Source: Oxalobacteraceae bacterium (GTDB lineage: Bacteria > Pseudomonadota > Gammaproteobacteria > Burkholderiales > Burkholderiaceae_D). From it: DNA of 64,000 nt. The notes beneath the pieces are model-generated. The model was not told where the DNA came from and did no database searches. It saw nothing but the letters and a program-made list of their open reading frames with translations. Shown piece after piece: positions 1 through 13,120 of this stretch. Position 1 is the first letter of the stretch. Each line of letters begins with the position of its first letter. The translations under genes were made by a program, and so were the position numbers. Location: NCBI GenBank assembly GCA_947448025.1, contig CANFLV010000015.1:1-64000 (forward strand), read 5' to 3'.

Positions 1-572
<572 letters not shown>

Positions 573-649
573 CTTGGACTCCTAACGATTTGATGAGGAT
601 GTTCAGGCACACGCCCGACCGCCTAACTTAGATATCACAACTTTAAATC

Positions 650-724
<75 letters not shown>

Positions 725-781
725 TTATACTGGCTGAACTGCTAGCCGCGCTTGCAGCGCATCGAACATGACACGAGAAAC

Positions 782-855
782 TGGAGCGGGTGAAGGGAAT
801 CGAACCCTCGTCATAAGCTTGGAAGGCTTCAGCTCTACCATTGAGCTACACCCGC
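782..855 (-). tRNA. tRNA-Gly (anticodon TCC)
   Basis: Minus-strand sequence starts GCGGGTGTAGCTC and ends TCCA with encoded CCA (74 nt). Acceptor stem GCGGGTG/CACCCGC is perfect. The anticodon loop CTTCCAA gives TCC. Middle member of the Tyr-Gly-Thr tRNA cluster. Confidence 0.95.
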
Positions 856-920
856 AGTTACCAACACTTCAACCACTCACAATTTGCTACCGGATTACCG
901 GCATTTTTCCCTGAAAAACT

Positions 921-1006
921 TGGTGGAGGGGGCGGGATTCGAACCTGCGTACTCGTAAGAGGGCAGATTTACAGTCTGCTGCCATTAACCACTCGGCCAC
1001 CCCTCC
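921..1006 (-). tRNA. tRNA-Tyr (anticodon GTA)
   Basis: An 86-nt class II tRNA with a long variable arm. The minus-strand sequence starts GGAGGGGTGGCCGAG and ends ACCA. The anticodon loop CTGTAAA between the stems GCAGA and TCTGC gives GTA. It is the first gene after the promoter at 1022-1050. Confidence 0.96.
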
Positions 1007-1021
1007 GTCGGGGAACCGCGA

Positions 1022-1050
1022 ACTATAGGGTAGTCGAACCACCTTGTCAA
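1022..1050 (-). promoter_or_regulatory. Near-consensus sigma70 promoter of the tRNA-tuf unit
   Basis: Read on the minus strand: -35 TTGACA (1045-1050), a 17-base spacer, and -10 TATAGT (1022-1027), with 15 bases to the first base of tRNA-Tyr. The match and position fit a strong stable-RNA promoter. Transcription start not measured. Confidence 0.85.
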
Positions 1051-1153
1051 CCATTCTTCTCGTCGAGAATGTAAATTTATATTGCGGTGATCGCGACACC
1101 TGGCTTGCAAGCCTTATGCGAGCCTAAATAAGGCTATAAAAAACTGCTTGAAA

Positions 1154-2053
1154 TTAAAACCGGGTTTCACGCGCTGCACGCAGGAAATTGTCTAGGATGG
1201 GCGTGCAGTCGAGCATGTCCGGTCCGCCTGAATGATGAAATTCCGGGTGCCATTGCAAACCAACGACAAAATTTGCCTTTTGATAGCGGATTGCTTCGAT
1301 CATTTTGTCGGGACCGGCAAAGGCTTCGATATTCAAGTCGCGCCCCAGTTCTTTGACAGCTTGATGGTGAATGGAATTCACTTTCGCAGTAGTCGGATGA
1401 CCCAGCATCGCGGCAAACGTTGAATTAGGCGGGAATTGGATTTCGTGATGCAGCCCATCGTAGGTGTCGTCCACATGCGTAATCGCTGAGGGGACATCAG
1501 CGGCAATATCCTGATATAGCGATCCGCCAAACGCGACGTTAATTAATTGGCAGCCACGACAGATGCCAAGCACGGGTTTGCCCGCCTCAATAAATTCATG
1601 CAGCAACTCGAGCTCATACATGTCGCGTGCACGGTCGCCGGACCACTCAGGGCGTGTAGCATGCTCCGAATAGCTTTGCGGTGAGACATCCGCCCCTCCC
1701 TGCAGCACGAGACCGTCAAGGTGCTTTGCATAGTCGCGCAGGCGAATGTTGCTTGGATGGATAAGGCTGTTTGTGTTGACCGTTGGAATCATGAATACCA
1801 ACACATCGCGCGACATTACCCATTGTGCGATCGACTCTTCGAGGTATTGCAAGGTTCTGCCACGCAAACCCTTGGCACCGGCTTCAGGGTGAAAGATGCG
1901 CGCAGAGACGCCAATTTTCAACGTGCGCTGCGTCAGACGCCTTCCCAGCCCGTCGGACATGGCGCGCAAGCGCTTGCTGAGAATATTCCAGGTGTGCCGC
2001 CATGGCATGTTGTTGTCCGCCAGATATGGCGGGAGATTTTTATCGTCTGGCAT
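1154..2053 (-). CDS. Class I glutamine amidotransferase-like protein (gamma-glutamyl-GABA hydrolase family)
   Basis: A 299-residue cytoplasmic protein of the PuuD / peptidase C26 family. Members remove gamma-linked glutamyl groups, for example from gamma-glutamyl-GABA in putrescine breakdown. The nucleophile elbow GICRGCQLIN puts the catalytic Cys at about residue 165. The partner His and Glu are in GLQWHPEF near residues 266-272, and an oxyanion-type GGADVSP lies near 119-125. The N-terminal extension of about 45 basic residues before KIGVSAR is longer than in PuuD. No other putrescine pathway gene is adjacent, so the substrate is open. The start at 2053 has GGAACTT upstream. Confidence 0.85.
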   Translation of the reverse strand: MPDDKNLPPYLADNNMPWRHTWNILSKRLRAMSDGLGRRLTQRTLKIGVSARIFHPEAGAKGLRGRTLQYLEESIAQWVMSRDVLVFMIPTVNTNSLIHPSNIRLRDYAKHLDGLVLQGGADVSPQSYSEHATRPEWSGDRARDMYELELLHEFIEAGKPVLGICRGCQLINVAFGGSLYQDIAADVPSAITHVDDTYDGLHHEIQFPPNSTFAAMLGHPTTAKVNSIHHQAVKELGRDLNIEAFAGPDKMIEAIRYQKANFVVGLQWHPEFHHSGGPDMLDCTPILDNFLRAARETRF

Positions 2054-2107
2054 AAGTTCCAGTCTAGATGGGATTACGCGGGTAGTTTAGCGTCGCCTTC
2101 ACGTCGC

Positions 2108-2305
2108 CTATTGCAATACTTCCGCAAGCAAGAAAGCCAGCGCCGAGAGCGACATTGTCGAAGCAAACGGCAGGCACACGATCACGCCACGTACGCGAAA
2201 ACGGATATCGCCCGGCAAGCGACCGATGCCCAGCCTGGCCAGCGCAGGAAAAAGCAAGGAAAAGATCACCAGGCCAACGAATATTACCGCCACCCAACGA
2301 ATCAT
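2108..2305 (-). CDS. Small membrane protein, DUF2905 family
   Basis: A 65-residue protein starting MIRWVAVIFVGLVIF. It has two hydrophobic segments (about residues 2-25 and 40-62) separated by the conserved-looking loop LGRLPGDIR-like segment (here GRLPGDIRFRVRG). This pattern matches the DUF2905 family of unknown function. A longer reading frame reaches 2368 but would run into the methyltransferase gene upstream, so the internal ATG at 2305 is preferred. It follows that gene by 31 bases on the same strand and is probably co-transcribed. Confidence 0.8.
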   Translation of the reverse strand: MIRWVAVIFVGLVIFSLLFPALARLGIGRLPGDIRFRVRGVIVCLPFASTMSLSALAFLLAEVLQ

Positions 2306-2336
2306 GTTTTGCTCGCTTTCAAGCTTGTTGTTGGGC

Positions 2337-3506
2337 TTACAGACGTCCGCTACGGTCGTTACGATCAAATTTTTCCGGCATGGAAACCTGCTTTCCCACT
2401 ATCAATACTTTGAATAATTCACCCATTTCTGCCGGCGAAACCAATTTCTGCAAGGCATTCGCCTGTGGCAGATAGTGCAAATGGTCAGAGGGCGAAGTGC
2501 GCAACAGCAAATCACCAATACCGGCATCGATCAGGAAAGCTGCCTGGCTCGTATAACCCAGCATATCGAGGCCATTCTTGAGCGCAACGCGTGCCATGGC
2601 AGTGAAATCCACGTGGGCAGTAATGTCCTGCAAGCCCGGCAAATACAGGGGGTCGTCATGGGCATGATGCCGATAATGGCACATCAAGGTGCCTTGCGCG
2701 CGTTGCGCCAGGTAATACTCGTGCGCCGGAAAGCCGTAATCAAACAACAATGCCGCGCCACCATGGCCAGTATCATGGTGCCCGGCGCACAGCATCTGCG
2801 CCAGCGTCGCCATGAAACCCTCGGCGGTTGGATGTACTTCCGTCAGGTAGCCAACCGGGAGCGTTTCGGCGTCGGGAATTTGCGCAATCAGTGCAGGGTC
2901 GCAGGGTCGGTCGCGATAGACAAATTTTTTCGCTGACAGACCGGCCAGGCCGATTCCGCGCTCTTTCCAGCCGCTGTCGGTCTTGACTACTAATTGCACC
3001 GGCAGCGCATCCAGCACTTCGTTGCCCAGCAAGACGCCCGAAAACGCTCGTGGCAATTTATCCAGCCAGCTCACCTGCGGAAAATCGCGCAGCAAGTGTT
3101 CTTGCCGGGCACGCAATTCCGCAGAAATTTCCACGATCAGGTAGCGATGTACGGGTATGCCTAGCCGCGCCAGCTCGCTCAAAATTGCATGCGCAAGCTT
3201 GCCTGTACCGGCGCCGAACTCGATGATTTGCGGTGCGCTTTGCTGCATCAGGTCGGCGACGACATGGGCCAGTGCCTCTCCGAACAGCGGCGTTATTTCA
3301 GGCGCGGTGGTAAAGTCCCCGTCTTTGCCGAGCTTGGCTGCGCCGCCGCTGTAATAACCGAGGTCAGGCGCATACAGCGCAAGCTCCATGTAACGGGCAA
3401 AAGAAATCCAGCCCGACTTGTGCCGAATGTCGTTGGCAATCAAAGTCTGGAGGGAACGTGACGCACTCTGGGCGTCTGTAGATGGTTCAGGCAGTTGCAG
3501 TTGCAT
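2337..3506 (-). CDS. SAM-dependent methyltransferase, MidA / NDUFAF7 family
   Basis: A 389-residue protein. The family contains eukaryotic NDUFAF7, which methylates an arginine of a complex I subunit; bacterial members are mostly uncharacterised protein methyltransferases. The family hallmarks are visible: YYSGGAAKLGKDGDFTTAPE near the N-terminus, the SAM-binding IIEFGAGTGKLA, LLGNEVLDALPV, and LFDYGFPAHEYY toward the C-terminus. The ATG at 3506 is chosen because AAGGACT precedes it. An upstream in-frame ATG at 3608 would need an unlikely 34-residue extension. It is divergent from the SDR gene, with 107 bases between the starts. Confidence 0.9.
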   Translation of the reverse strand: MQLQLPEPSTDAQSASRSLQTLIANDIRHKSGWISFARYMELALYAPDLGYYSGGAAKLGKDGDFTTAPEITPLFGEALAHVVADLMQQSAPQIIEFGAGTGKLAHAILSELARLGIPVHRYLIVEISAELRARQEHLLRDFPQVSWLDKLPRAFSGVLLGNEVLDALPVQLVVKTDSGWKERGIGLAGLSAKKFVYRDRPCDPALIAQIPDAETLPVGYLTEVHPTAEGFMATLAQMLCAGHHDTGHGGAALLFDYGFPAHEYYLAQRAQGTLMCHYRHHAHDDPLYLPGLQDITAHVDFTAMARVALKNGLDMLGYTSQAAFLIDAGIGDLLLRTSPSDHLHYLPQANALQKLVSPAEMGELFKVLIVGKQVSMPEKFDRNDRSGRL

Positions 3507-3613
3507 AGTCCTTATTGTATTAAAATCCGCTAAAGCATGTGAAGAAATTGTCCGCCCGCCACAGCAGCCGGCACTGAGTCGCCAGCCAGCCTTGAAAAGA
3601 CGCATCATTCCCT

Positions 3614-4384
3614 ATGACCACAAATCGACAAAAAGTTGCACTCGTCACTGGCGCGGCCAAGCGTATCGGGCGCACGATCGCGCTCGCACTGGCCGATCAG
3701 GGTTGGGATATCGTCGTGCATTATGGCCAGTCGCATGAGGCAGCGCAGCAGACAGTGCGCGATATCGAAGCCCTGGGCCGACGCGCCGCCGCCGTGCAGT
3801 GTGACCTGGCCAATCCGGCAGCGGTCGCCGGATTGTTTGCGCAGGCAGCGGCAGCCTTGCCGGGTACGCTCGCCTGCGTGGTCAATAATGCATCGCTGTT
3901 CGACTTCGACAGCGCGACCGAGTTTTCACCGGACAAGCTCGACATGCACATGCACGCGAACCTGGCCGCGCCCATCATGCTCGCGCAAGCCCTGCATGCC
4001 GCCACCGCCGATGGTGAACAGGCGGTCGTGATCAATTTGCTCGATCAGAAATTGTTCAACATGAATCCGGACTTCTTGTCCTACACGCTGTCCAAAGCTG
4101 CGCTACAGACAGCGACCGTCATGCTGGCGCAGGCATTAGCGCCGAAATTACGCGTGGTCGGCGTTGCACCCGGCATCACGATGGTGTCCGGTGACCAGAC
4201 TGAGGCTGAATTCACCAAAGCGCACAGCGCCACTCCATTGGGCCGCTCCAGCCTGCCTGCAGATATCGCTGCGACCGTTTGTTTTCTTGTAGCCTCACCC
4301 GCCATTACTGGTACGACCCTGATCGTCGATGGCGGTCAGCATTTGATTCCCCTGCATCGCGATGTGATGTTCCTAGCCAAATAA
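3614..4384 (+). CDS. Short-chain dehydrogenase, pteridine-reductase-like
   Basis: A 256-residue Rossmann-fold oxidoreductase. TGAAKRIG (residues 12-19) is the NAD(P)-binding turn. NNAS follows at about 91-94, the active-site Tyr/Lys pair is YTLSK (about 156-160), and PGI follows. The motif TGAAKRIG with an Arg, and the neighbour 12 bases downstream (dihydroneopterin aldolase), both suggest a pteridine reductase or FolM-like dihydromonapterin/dihydrofolate reductase rather than a fatty-acid or sugar SDR. The substrate is inferred from context only. Confidence 0.83.
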   Translation: MTTNRQKVALVTGAAKRIGRTIALALADQGWDIVVHYGQSHEAAQQTVRDIEALGRRAAAVQCDLANPAAVAGLFAQAAAALPGTLACVVNNASLFDFDSATEFSPDKLDMHMHANLAAPIMLAQALHAATADGEQAVVINLLDQKLFNMNPDFLSYTLSKAALQTATVMLAQALAPKLRVVGVAPGITMVSGDQTEAEFTKAHSATPLGRSSLPADIAATVCFLVASPAITGTTLIVDGGQHLIPLHRDVMFLAK

Positions 4385-4396
4385 AGTAAATTAATC

Positions 4397-4795
4397 ATGC
4401 CTACTTCCCTTACCCATCCCGGCCTCGCCGGCTGCCGCCGTCTGTTTCTCAGCAACTATGAGGTGCAGATCAACATCGGCGTTCATGCGCATGAAAAGAC
4501 CGGCGAACAGCGCGTTCTGATCAACGTGGACTTGTTTATTCCGCTCGCACTGTCGACACCGTCCGGCGATCTGCTCGACGAAGTCGTTGATTATGACTTC
4601 ATGCGCGAGACGATCAGCCGCCGCACGGCGCAAGGCCATATCCATTTGCAGGAAACCCTGTGCGACGACGTCGCGCGTGAAATGCTGGCGCATCCGAAGG
4701 TGCGCGCGGTGCGCGTATCGACCTCCAAGCCGGATGTTTATCCAGACTGCGATGCGGTCGGCGTGGAAGTTTTCCACATCAAGGAAATATCGTAA
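4397..4795 (+). CDS. folB: Dihydroneopterin aldolase (FolB-like)
   Basis: A 132-residue protein of the folate pathway that cleaves 7,8-dihydroneopterin to 6-hydroxymethyl-dihydropterin and glycolaldehyde. Typical features: NYEVQINIGVHAHEKTGEQR (the GxHxxE-like start), the central DEVVDYDF, a Glu-containing HLQETLCDDVA, and VRVSTSKPDVYPDCDAVGVE near the end. It is close to the usual 115-125 residues plus a short N-terminal extension. It forms an apparent operon with the SDR upstream (12-base gap) and ttcA downstream. Confidence 0.85.
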   Translation: MPTSLTHPGLAGCRRLFLSNYEVQINIGVHAHEKTGEQRVLINVDLFIPLALSTPSGDLLDEVVDYDFMRETISRRTAQGHIHLQETLCDDVAREMLAHPKVRAVRVSTSKPDVYPDCDAVGVEVFHIKEIS

Positions 4796-4829
4796 TTCAT
4801 TTTTGTAATTGCCTGACCCCGGGAATGCC

Positions 4830-5771
4830 ATGAAACCTGCCGTACTCGACACGCCGCCGCTGGCGCCCTCCGCCACCACGGCAAAGAGCGTCGAAAAGAT
4901 CACGTACGAAAATAACAAGCTGCATAAACGCCTGTGCCGTCAGGTCGGTCAGGCGATCGGCGATTTCAACATGATCGAAGACGGCGACAAGGTGATGGTG
5001 TGCCTGTCGGGCGGCAAGGACAGCTATGGTTTGCTCGACATCTTGCTCACGCTGCGCGAACGCGCGCCGATTTCATTTGACATCATCGCCGTCAATCTCG
5101 ACCAGAAGCAGCCAAATTTTCCGGCGCACATCCTGCCCGAATACCTGACGAAGCTCGGCGTGCCCTTCCACATCGAAAACCAGGACACCTACAGCATCGT
5201 CAAGCGGCTTATCCCGGAAGGCAAGACCACCTGTTCGCTGTGCTCGCGTCTGCGACGCGGCATCCTGTACCGCGTTGCCGATGAACTCGGCGCGACCAAG
5301 ATCGCGCTCGGCCATCACCGCGACGACATCATGGAAACCTTTTTCCTGAACATGTTCTTTGGCGCGAAGCTGAAATCGATGCCTGCAAAATTACAGTCGG
5401 ACGATGGCCGCCACGTCGTCATCCGCCCGCTCGCCTATGTCAAGGAAGCCGACATGGAACGGTATGCGCAGGTGAAGGGCTTTCCGATCATTCCATGCGA
5501 CCTGTGCGGCAGCCAGGAAAACCTGCAGCGCAAACAGATCAAGAAGATGCTGACCGAGTGGGACAAGAATTATCCTGGTCGCGTCGACAATATTTTTTCA
5601 TCGCTATCGACGGTCGTGCCTTCGCACCTGATGGATCGTGATTTGTTTGCCTTTGCCGGATTGAAGGCCAGTGGCGTGGCCGATGTGAATGGTGATATTG
5701 CGTTTGATGAGGAGCCTTGCTCAGCCGGATCGGGCACGATCGGCGTGATTCCGCTTACGGCGATAGATTAA
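4830..5771 (+). CDS. ttcA: tRNA 2-thiocytidine(32) synthetase TtcA
   Basis: A 313-residue protein that thiolates cytidine 32 of certain tRNAs, using an iron-sulfur cluster and ATP. The PP-loop SGGKDS is at residues 60-65. The cluster-binding Cys pair is in [12 protein letters not shown], and a third Cys lies in IPCDLCGSQ. The ATG at 4830 is chosen over an in-frame TTG at 4809, because it matches the family N-terminus and has GGGAA just upstream. It ends 4 bases from the convergent lipoprotein gene. Third gene of the SDR-folB-ttcA run. Confidence 0.95.
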   Translation: MKPAVLDTPPLAPSATTAKSVEKITYENNKLHKRLCRQVGQAIGDFNMIEDGDKVMVCLSGGKDSYGLLDILLTLRERAPISFDIIAVNLDQKQPNFPAHILPEYLTKLGVPFHIENQDTYSIVKRLIPEGKTTCSLCSRLRRGILYRVADELGATKIALGHHRDDIMETFFLNMFFGAKLKSMPAKLQSDDGRHVVIRPLAYVKEADMERYAQVKGFPIIPCDLCGSQENLQRKQIKKMLTEWDKNYPGRVDNIFSSLSTVVPSHLMDRDLFAFAGLKASGVADVNGDIAFDEEPCSAGSGTIGVIPLTAID

Positions 5772-5775
5772 AAAA

Positions 5776-6660
5776 TCAGCGACTTAAACGACTGAAATCG
5801 TTAATAAATTCCTGTAATTTCAGGCTGGCGTGGGCGCGCTGTACCGGCGTGGCGCTATTGATCACGGTCACGGCAAGGTTCGCCATGCCGTCGTAGTACG
5901 CGGTGAAATACGCCGCCGATTCGCCTGTCGGCGGCTCAAGCATTGCCAGCGCCGGTTCACGCAGCAGCGCCATCGCCACTTCGCGGCGCGGGCGTTCCTG
6001 CGCGATTTTTTTCAACACAATGAGCACGTCATGCTGGCGCCGCAGGCGCTGCGCATAAATGCGATCATGATCAATCGGCACGAGATCAAACGCTTTGCGA
6101 AGCATGCTCTCCTGTTCGTCATTGAAATCGCCGAGCCAGTATTCGGCCTGATCCATCACTTTCCTGAAACGATATTGCTGGCGCTGAGCAAGGTCACCTT
6201 GCAGATAATTCTTGCGGAAGTCGCGATTATGGGCAGCGTAAGACTTCTCAAGGGCCGCAATTTGCTGCGGCCGTAATTCGAGCGCAAGGTCAGCCAGATC
6301 TGGCAGAGCATGGTCGATCAAGATGGCTGAGCGCTTTTTCAATTCTGCGATATCGCCCAGCATGGTCGGCTTGTCCATCGGCTGTTGCAGCTGTCTTTGT
6401 CCAAGCTTCAGAAGCTGTACGTAATCCCCCAGTTGGGTATTGCGATGCCATTCGAATAAATGCTTAATACGCGCTTTGACCCATGGCTTCTGATCAGACT
6501 CGACTTCGATATAGCCATTGATCCACCAATAGCTGAGCGTTTCGCCATTGCTGTAAGCGAAACGGATCATGCTGCATGCAGACAGCAGCAAGACCATTAC
6601 CAGAAAGATGAGCTTTATTGCACGGAAGCGCATGGGTCGCATGATAAAATTTTGCTGCAT
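5776..6660 (-). CDS. Predicted lipoprotein, DUF6279 family
   Basis: A 294-residue exported protein of unknown function. The N-terminus [20 protein letters not shown] is followed by a hydrophobic stretch and the lipobox LLSAC, so it is probably lipidated and anchored in the outer membrane. The mature part is mostly charged helix, with SYWWINGYI-like aromatic residues near the start. This fits the DUF6279 lipoproteins of proteobacteria. The start at 6660 is chosen because AGGAG sits five bases upstream; longer frames overlap glmU. It is divergent from glmU with only 31 bases between start codons, so the two promoters must overlap the coding regions. Confidence 0.8.
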   Translation of the reverse strand: MQQNFIMRPMRFRAIKLIFLVMVLLLSACSMIRFAYSNGETLSYWWINGYIEVESDQKPWVKARIKHLFEWHRNTQLGDYVQLLKLGQRQLQQPMDKPTMLGDIAELKKRSAILIDHALPDLADLALELRPQQIAALEKSYAAHNRDFRKNYLQGDLAQRQQYRFRKVMDQAEYWLGDFNDEQESMLRKAFDLVPIDHDRIYAQRLRRQHDVLIVLKKIAQERPRREVAMALLREPALAMLEPPTGESAAYFTAYYDGMANLAVTVINSATPVQRAHASLKLQEFINDFSRLSR

Positions 6661-6691
6661 TTTTCTCCTATCAGGACTAACTCGGAAGCCT

Positions 6692-8050
6692 ATGAACGTC
6701 ATCATTCTCGCTGCAGGCATGGGCAAACGCATGCAGTCGGCACTGCCCAAGGTCTTGCATCCGCTGGCCGGCAAACCGCTGCTGGCGCACGTCATTGATA
6801 CGGCGCGCACTCTGTCACCGCAACGATTATGCGTAGTTTACGGCCATGGCGGGGAAATGCTTCCGCAAATGCTGGCGGCACCCGACTTGAGCTTCGCGCG
6901 CCAGGAACCGCAGCTGGGTACTGGGCACGCAGTCATGCAGGGCTTGCCGCATTTGTCGGATGATGTGCCCACACTGATCCTGTACGGCGATGTGCCGTTG
7001 ACGTCGGCCGGCTCGCTGCAGGCGCTGGCCGATATTGCCGGCGCAGACAAACTGGCGATCCTGACCATCGCACTGGCCAATCCGACCGGGTATGGACGCA
7101 TCGTGCGCGAGCATGGTGCGATCGTGCGTATCGTGGAACAGAAGGATGCCAGCGAGGCTGAGCGCGCGATCACCGAAGTCAACACCGGCATCATGGTCGC
7201 GCCGACCGCGCTCCTGAAAATTTGGCTGGCGACGCTGTCGAACGATAACGCCCAGGGCGAATATTATCTGACCGATATCGTCGCGCGCGCGGTCGCTGAT
7301 GGCGTGCCTGTCGTCTCAGCGCAGCCCGCTGCGGTCTGGGAAACCCTGGGCGTGAACAGCAAGGTGCAGCTCGCGGAACTGGAGCGCATCTTCCAGCAAA
7401 ATGTGGCACATGCTCTGCTCGAACAAGGCGTGACGCTCGCTGATCCGGCGCGCCTCGATGTGCGCGGCGAACTCGTATGCGGGCGCGATGTGAGTATCGA
7501 CATCAGCTGTGTTTTCGAAGGCAAGGTCACGCTCGAAGACGGCGTGAGCATCGGTGCGCACTGCGTGATCCGCAATGCGCATATCGCCAAAGGTGCTGCG
7601 ATCAAGCCGTTTTGCCATATAGAAGACGCCGTCGTCGGTGCGGCCTGCGTCATCGGTCCCTATGCAAGACTGCGGCCCGGCACTGAGCTAGGCGAAGATG
7701 TCCATATCGGGAATTTTGTCGAAATCAAGAATAGCCAGATTGCCGCACACAGCAAGGCGAACCATCTTGCTTATGTCGGCGACGCGACCATCGGTTCGCG
7801 CGTCAATGTTGGCGCTGGCACGATCACCTGCAATTACGATGGCGCGAACAAATTCCGTACCGTGATTGAGGATGACGCCTTCATCGGCAGCGATACGCAG
7901 CTGGTCGCACCGGTCACTGTCGGCAAAGGCGCGACGCTGGGCGCAGGCACGACGCTCACAAGAGATGCGCCGGCAGGGAAGTTGACCGTGTCGCGCGCAC
8001 GCCAGATCACCGTGGAAGGCTGGCAGCGGCCGGTCAAATTGAAAAAATAA
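6692..8050 (+). CDS. glmU: Bifunctional GlcNAc-1-P uridyltransferase / GlcN-1-P acetyltransferase GlmU
   Basis: A 452-residue cytoplasmic enzyme making UDP-GlcNAc for peptidoglycan and lipopolysaccharide. The N-terminal pyrophosphorylase domain has the signature [15 protein letters not shown] (residues 6-20) and LYGDVPL. The C-terminal half is a left-handed beta helix with repeated hexapeptides, and carries the acetyltransferase residues in [19 protein letters not shown] and [11 protein letters not shown]. The ATG at 6692 matches the family start and has CGGAAG upstream. Full length; single gene, not paired with glmS here. Confidence 0.97.
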   Translation: MNVIILAAGMGKRMQSALPKVLHPLAGKPLLAHVIDTARTLSPQRLCVVYGHGGEMLPQMLAAPDLSFARQEPQLGTGHAVMQGLPHLSDDVPTLILYGDVPLTSAGSLQALADIAGADKLAILTIALANPTGYGRIVREHGAIVRIVEQKDASEAERAITEVNTGIMVAPTALLKIWLATLSNDNAQGEYYLTDIVARAVADGVPVVSAQPAAVWETLGVNSKVQLAELERIFQQNVAHALLEQGVTLADPARLDVRGELVCGRDVSIDISCVFEGKVTLEDGVSIGAHCVIRNAHIAKGAAIKPFCHIEDAVVGAACVIGPYARLRPGTELGEDVHIGNFVEIKNSQIAAHSKANHLAYVGDATIGSRVNVGAGTITCNYDGANKFRTVIEDDAFIGSDTQLVAPVTVGKGATLGAGTTLTRDAPAGKLTVSRARQITVEGWQRPVKLKK

Positions 8051-8104
8051 GCGGCGATAAAGGCCCCTGGATCGCGAACCCAGGTCGGGAGTCTCTGCCC
8101 CGGC

Positions 8105-8455
8105 TTATTCTTCAGTGGCTTTTTTCCGTTTAAAAATCATCACGGCGACGCCGGCCACCGCAGTGGCGACAGCAGCGCCGCGCAAAACCGATTTACTCAC
8201 CGAGGTCTTCGACAGCTTGGCAGCGCCGCGTAGCAGCAAGGGCATTAAGGTCTGCAAGCCGATGCCCAGCAGTGGCGAACCCGCGCCAAGCATTCCGGCT
8301 ACCGCAGCGCCCGCAACGCGCTTGCCGGCATTGAGCATCTCACCGGGCTGAATGCCGCTCTTCACCTGCGCGGCCGCCTCAGCAAGGCGCGCACGATGCG
8401 TCGCGCCCTCGGCAATCAAGGCCTTTTTTCGCATTGCAATGGCGTGTGCATCCAT
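8105..8455 (-). CDS. Hypothetical protein, third gene of a YqjD/YqjE/YqjK-type operon
   Basis: About 116 residues, beginning MDAHAIAMRKKALIAEG. An amphipathic N-terminal helix is followed by Gly/Ala-rich hydrophobic stretches (AGAAVAGMLGAGSPLLGIG and VATAVAGVAVMIF) and a basic KRKK tail, so it is probably membrane-associated. A GTG at 8473 would overlap the upstream stop by 4 bases, but the ATG at 8455 is preceded by AGGAAGAG and is preferred. Its position after DUF883 and holin-like genes is that of E. coli yqjK; similarity to YqjK itself is weak by eye. Function unknown. Confidence 0.7.
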   Translation of the reverse strand: MDAHAIAMRKKALIAEGATHRARLAEAAAQVKSGIQPGEMLNAGKRVAGAAVAGMLGAGSPLLGIGLQTLMPLLLRGAAKLSKTSVSKSVLRGAAVATAVAGVAVMIFKRKKATEE

Positions 8456-8469
8456 GGTCTCTTCCTGCT

Positions 8470-8853
8470 TCACAGTAAAGCGTCCCTGTCATTGCGCAGT
8501 TCTGTCATCGTCGCTGGCATCGTCAATTTTCCGTCAGCGAGCAAGCTCTGCGCATGGCGGAAGATTGCATAACTGAACAAGGTAAATACACCGGCCATGA
8601 TCAGCAGGATTTTCCATCCCAAACTATCCCAGCTCAGATAGACGACCAGCACGCTCCAGTAGGCGAGCGCGACCAGGCTGGTGCCAACCCCGAGTGCGCC
8701 GAGCAACAGCAGCTTGAAAAAATTATCGCGCAATTCGCCAAACTCAAGTCCGGCGAGCTCAAGGCGATTAAACACGAGGGCGAAGCCATTCCTGAGCAGG
8801 CTGCTGATACCGCTCAGCAGGCCTGCCTCGGGCGGTGGTGTTGGCTGTTCCAT
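8470..8853 (-). CDS. YqjE-like membrane protein (phage holin superfamily III type)
   Basis: A 127-residue protein with a soluble N-terminal helix (NRLELAGLEFGELRDN) and two strong membrane segments (about residues 47-72 and 79-98). These are the hallmarks of the YqjE / DUF1469 family, named for holin resemblance but usually chromosomal and of unknown role. It lies 14 bases after the YqjD-like gene. Confidence 0.8.
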   Translation of the reverse strand: MEQPTPPPEAGLLSGISSLLRNGFALVFNRLELAGLEFGELRDNFFKLLLLGALGVGTSLVALAYWSVLVVYLSWDSLGWKILLIMAGVFTLFSYAIFRHAQSLLADGKLTMPATMTELRNDRDALL

Positions 8854-8867
8854 GACGATGACTGGTC

Positions 8868-9170
8868 TTATTTACGGGCGATTAACAGGCCCACGAGCAA
8901 GCCGATGCCGGCAGAAACCGCCACGGCTTTCCATGGATTGTCCTTGACGAAGTCGTCGGTGGCTTCAAATGCTTCTTTGCTGGTGTCGATCACAGCGACC
9001 TGGGCATCGTGCGCGCTGGCCAAGGCCGTTTCGAGCAAATGAATGCCTTTGGCGCGCAAGTCTTCAGCTTTGTCGCCGGTAATCGACGTCGCTTCACGGA
9101 ACAAGTCTTGCGCTTCGCGAACCAGGCCTTTGACATCGTTACGAACTGTTTTTACATGGGATGAGTGCAT
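8868..9170 (-). CDS. YqjD/ElaB-like protein (DUF883), C-tail membrane anchored
   Basis: A 100-residue protein: a long charged helix, then VKDNPWKAVAVSAGIGLLVG and LLIARK at the C-terminus, the conserved DUF883 tail anchor. E. coli homologues bind stationary-phase ribosomes at the inner membrane; that role is known for the family, not shown here. A strong AGGAGAATTTT site precedes the start. First gene of a three-gene leftward operon. Confidence 0.88.
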   Translation of the reverse strand: MHSSHVKTVRNDVKGLVREAQDLFREATSITGDKAEDLRAKGIHLLETALASAHDAQVAVIDTSKEAFEATDDFVKDNPWKAVAVSAGIGLLVGLLIARK

Positions 9171-9199
9171 AAAATTCTCCTGTTAAAAATTAAAAAAAC

Positions 9200-9658
9200 C
9201 TAGCTTGCGCGGGCGCGCAGCTCGGCGATGCTTTCAATATTACCAATGGTGACGACGACTGGGTTGACCGACATGCGACTTTGCATGGGGCGCCAGGCAA
9301 ACAGCCATTCCTTTTGTCGCGCCAGCTGCTTATCTTTCGTAAATGCGGCACCCAGCGGACTCGGTGCGCCATACGCGACGGCGGCGTCGATGCCGGCCCA
9401 GTTCGGCAGCAGGCGTTGCGTTGCTTGATGCAGGCGCTCACCAAAACTTTCCGTATCGTGAATCACGAGGCAGCTATTGGCATCGGAAAAGTCATCAAAC
9501 AAACGCTCGTCCCAGACGCTCGAAAAACTGAGCGTCAGAAAACTCACAGAAACCTCCGGCGTCAGGCGGAACTCACCGAGCGACAGCGAACGCTCCAGAA
9601 TGGCCTGCGGCGCATAGCGATACAGTTTGCGCGGACGGGGAAGATCGTGCGACGACAT
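9200..9658 (-). CDS. Hypothetical protein
   Basis: 152 residues, no recognised motif. It has no signal peptide or membrane segment and a mixed alpha/beta character (VSVSFLTLSFSSVWDERLFDDF; SCLVIHDTESFGERLHQA; NPVVVTIGNIESI). A good AGGATATCT site precedes the ATG at 9658. It stands between the DUF883 operon (30 bases downstream) and fadH, and may be read with the former. Coding likelihood rests on length, ribosome binding site and the absence of a competing frame. Confidence 0.65.
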   Translation of the reverse strand: MSSHDLPRPRKLYRYAPQAILERSLSLGEFRLTPEVSVSFLTLSFSSVWDERLFDDFSDANSCLVIHDTESFGERLHQATQRLLPNWAGIDAAVAYGAPSPLGAAFTKDKQLARQKEWLFAWRPMQSRMSVNPVVVTIGNIESIAELRARAS

Positions 9659-9803
9659 AGATATCCTGAAGATGTAAGGTTAGATGCAATATTAAATTGT
9701 TGCCAGTTATCGCCATCGTATCAGGTCAGCGTGCTGCGAGCGCATATACGTAGGTGCCGGGCGAAGACAAAAAATGCCTTTCGCCCGTATCAAACAGGTC
9801 CGA

Positions 9804-12816
<3,013 letters not shown>

Positions 12817-13006
12817 GGCAGCGAAAAGTGTCGTCAATAAAAGGTAAAGTATCCACACCATTGTAGGCGGAAAGAAAGCCCTCGCCGACCGTACATAAAT
12901 TCTTTTCGAAAAGAATGTGGCAAAACGAAAAAAACTCCTGTACACTTCGGCCGCTTCAGGTGTGGTGACACACACCGTGAAATGTCTAGCAGCCTTCAGT
13001 GGAATC

Positions 13007-13082
13007 GGGTGCTTAGCTCAGTTGGTAGAGCGGCGCCCTTACAAGGCGTAGGTCGGGAGTTCGAGCCTCTCAGCACCCACCA
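13007..13082 (+). tRNA. tRNA-Val (anticodon TAC)
   Basis: 76 nt with encoded CCA. The acceptor stem GGGTGCT/AGCACCC is perfect. The anticodon arm GCGCC-CTTACAA-GGCGT gives TAC. About 60 bases upstream is a TACACT -10 box (12941-12946) with a poor -35 (TGGCAA, 17-base spacing), a plausible promoter for this and the next tRNA. Confidence 0.96.
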
Positions 13083-13120
13083 GGTAGCCAGACAGTTCGC
13101 AATGAAACAAGTTTTAAAAC

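Noticed and set aside
9759-9790. Hairpin with stem CGGGCGAA/TTCGCCCG
   Set aside because: Stem is good but no T run follows in either direction and no transcript end is expected there; not called a terminator.
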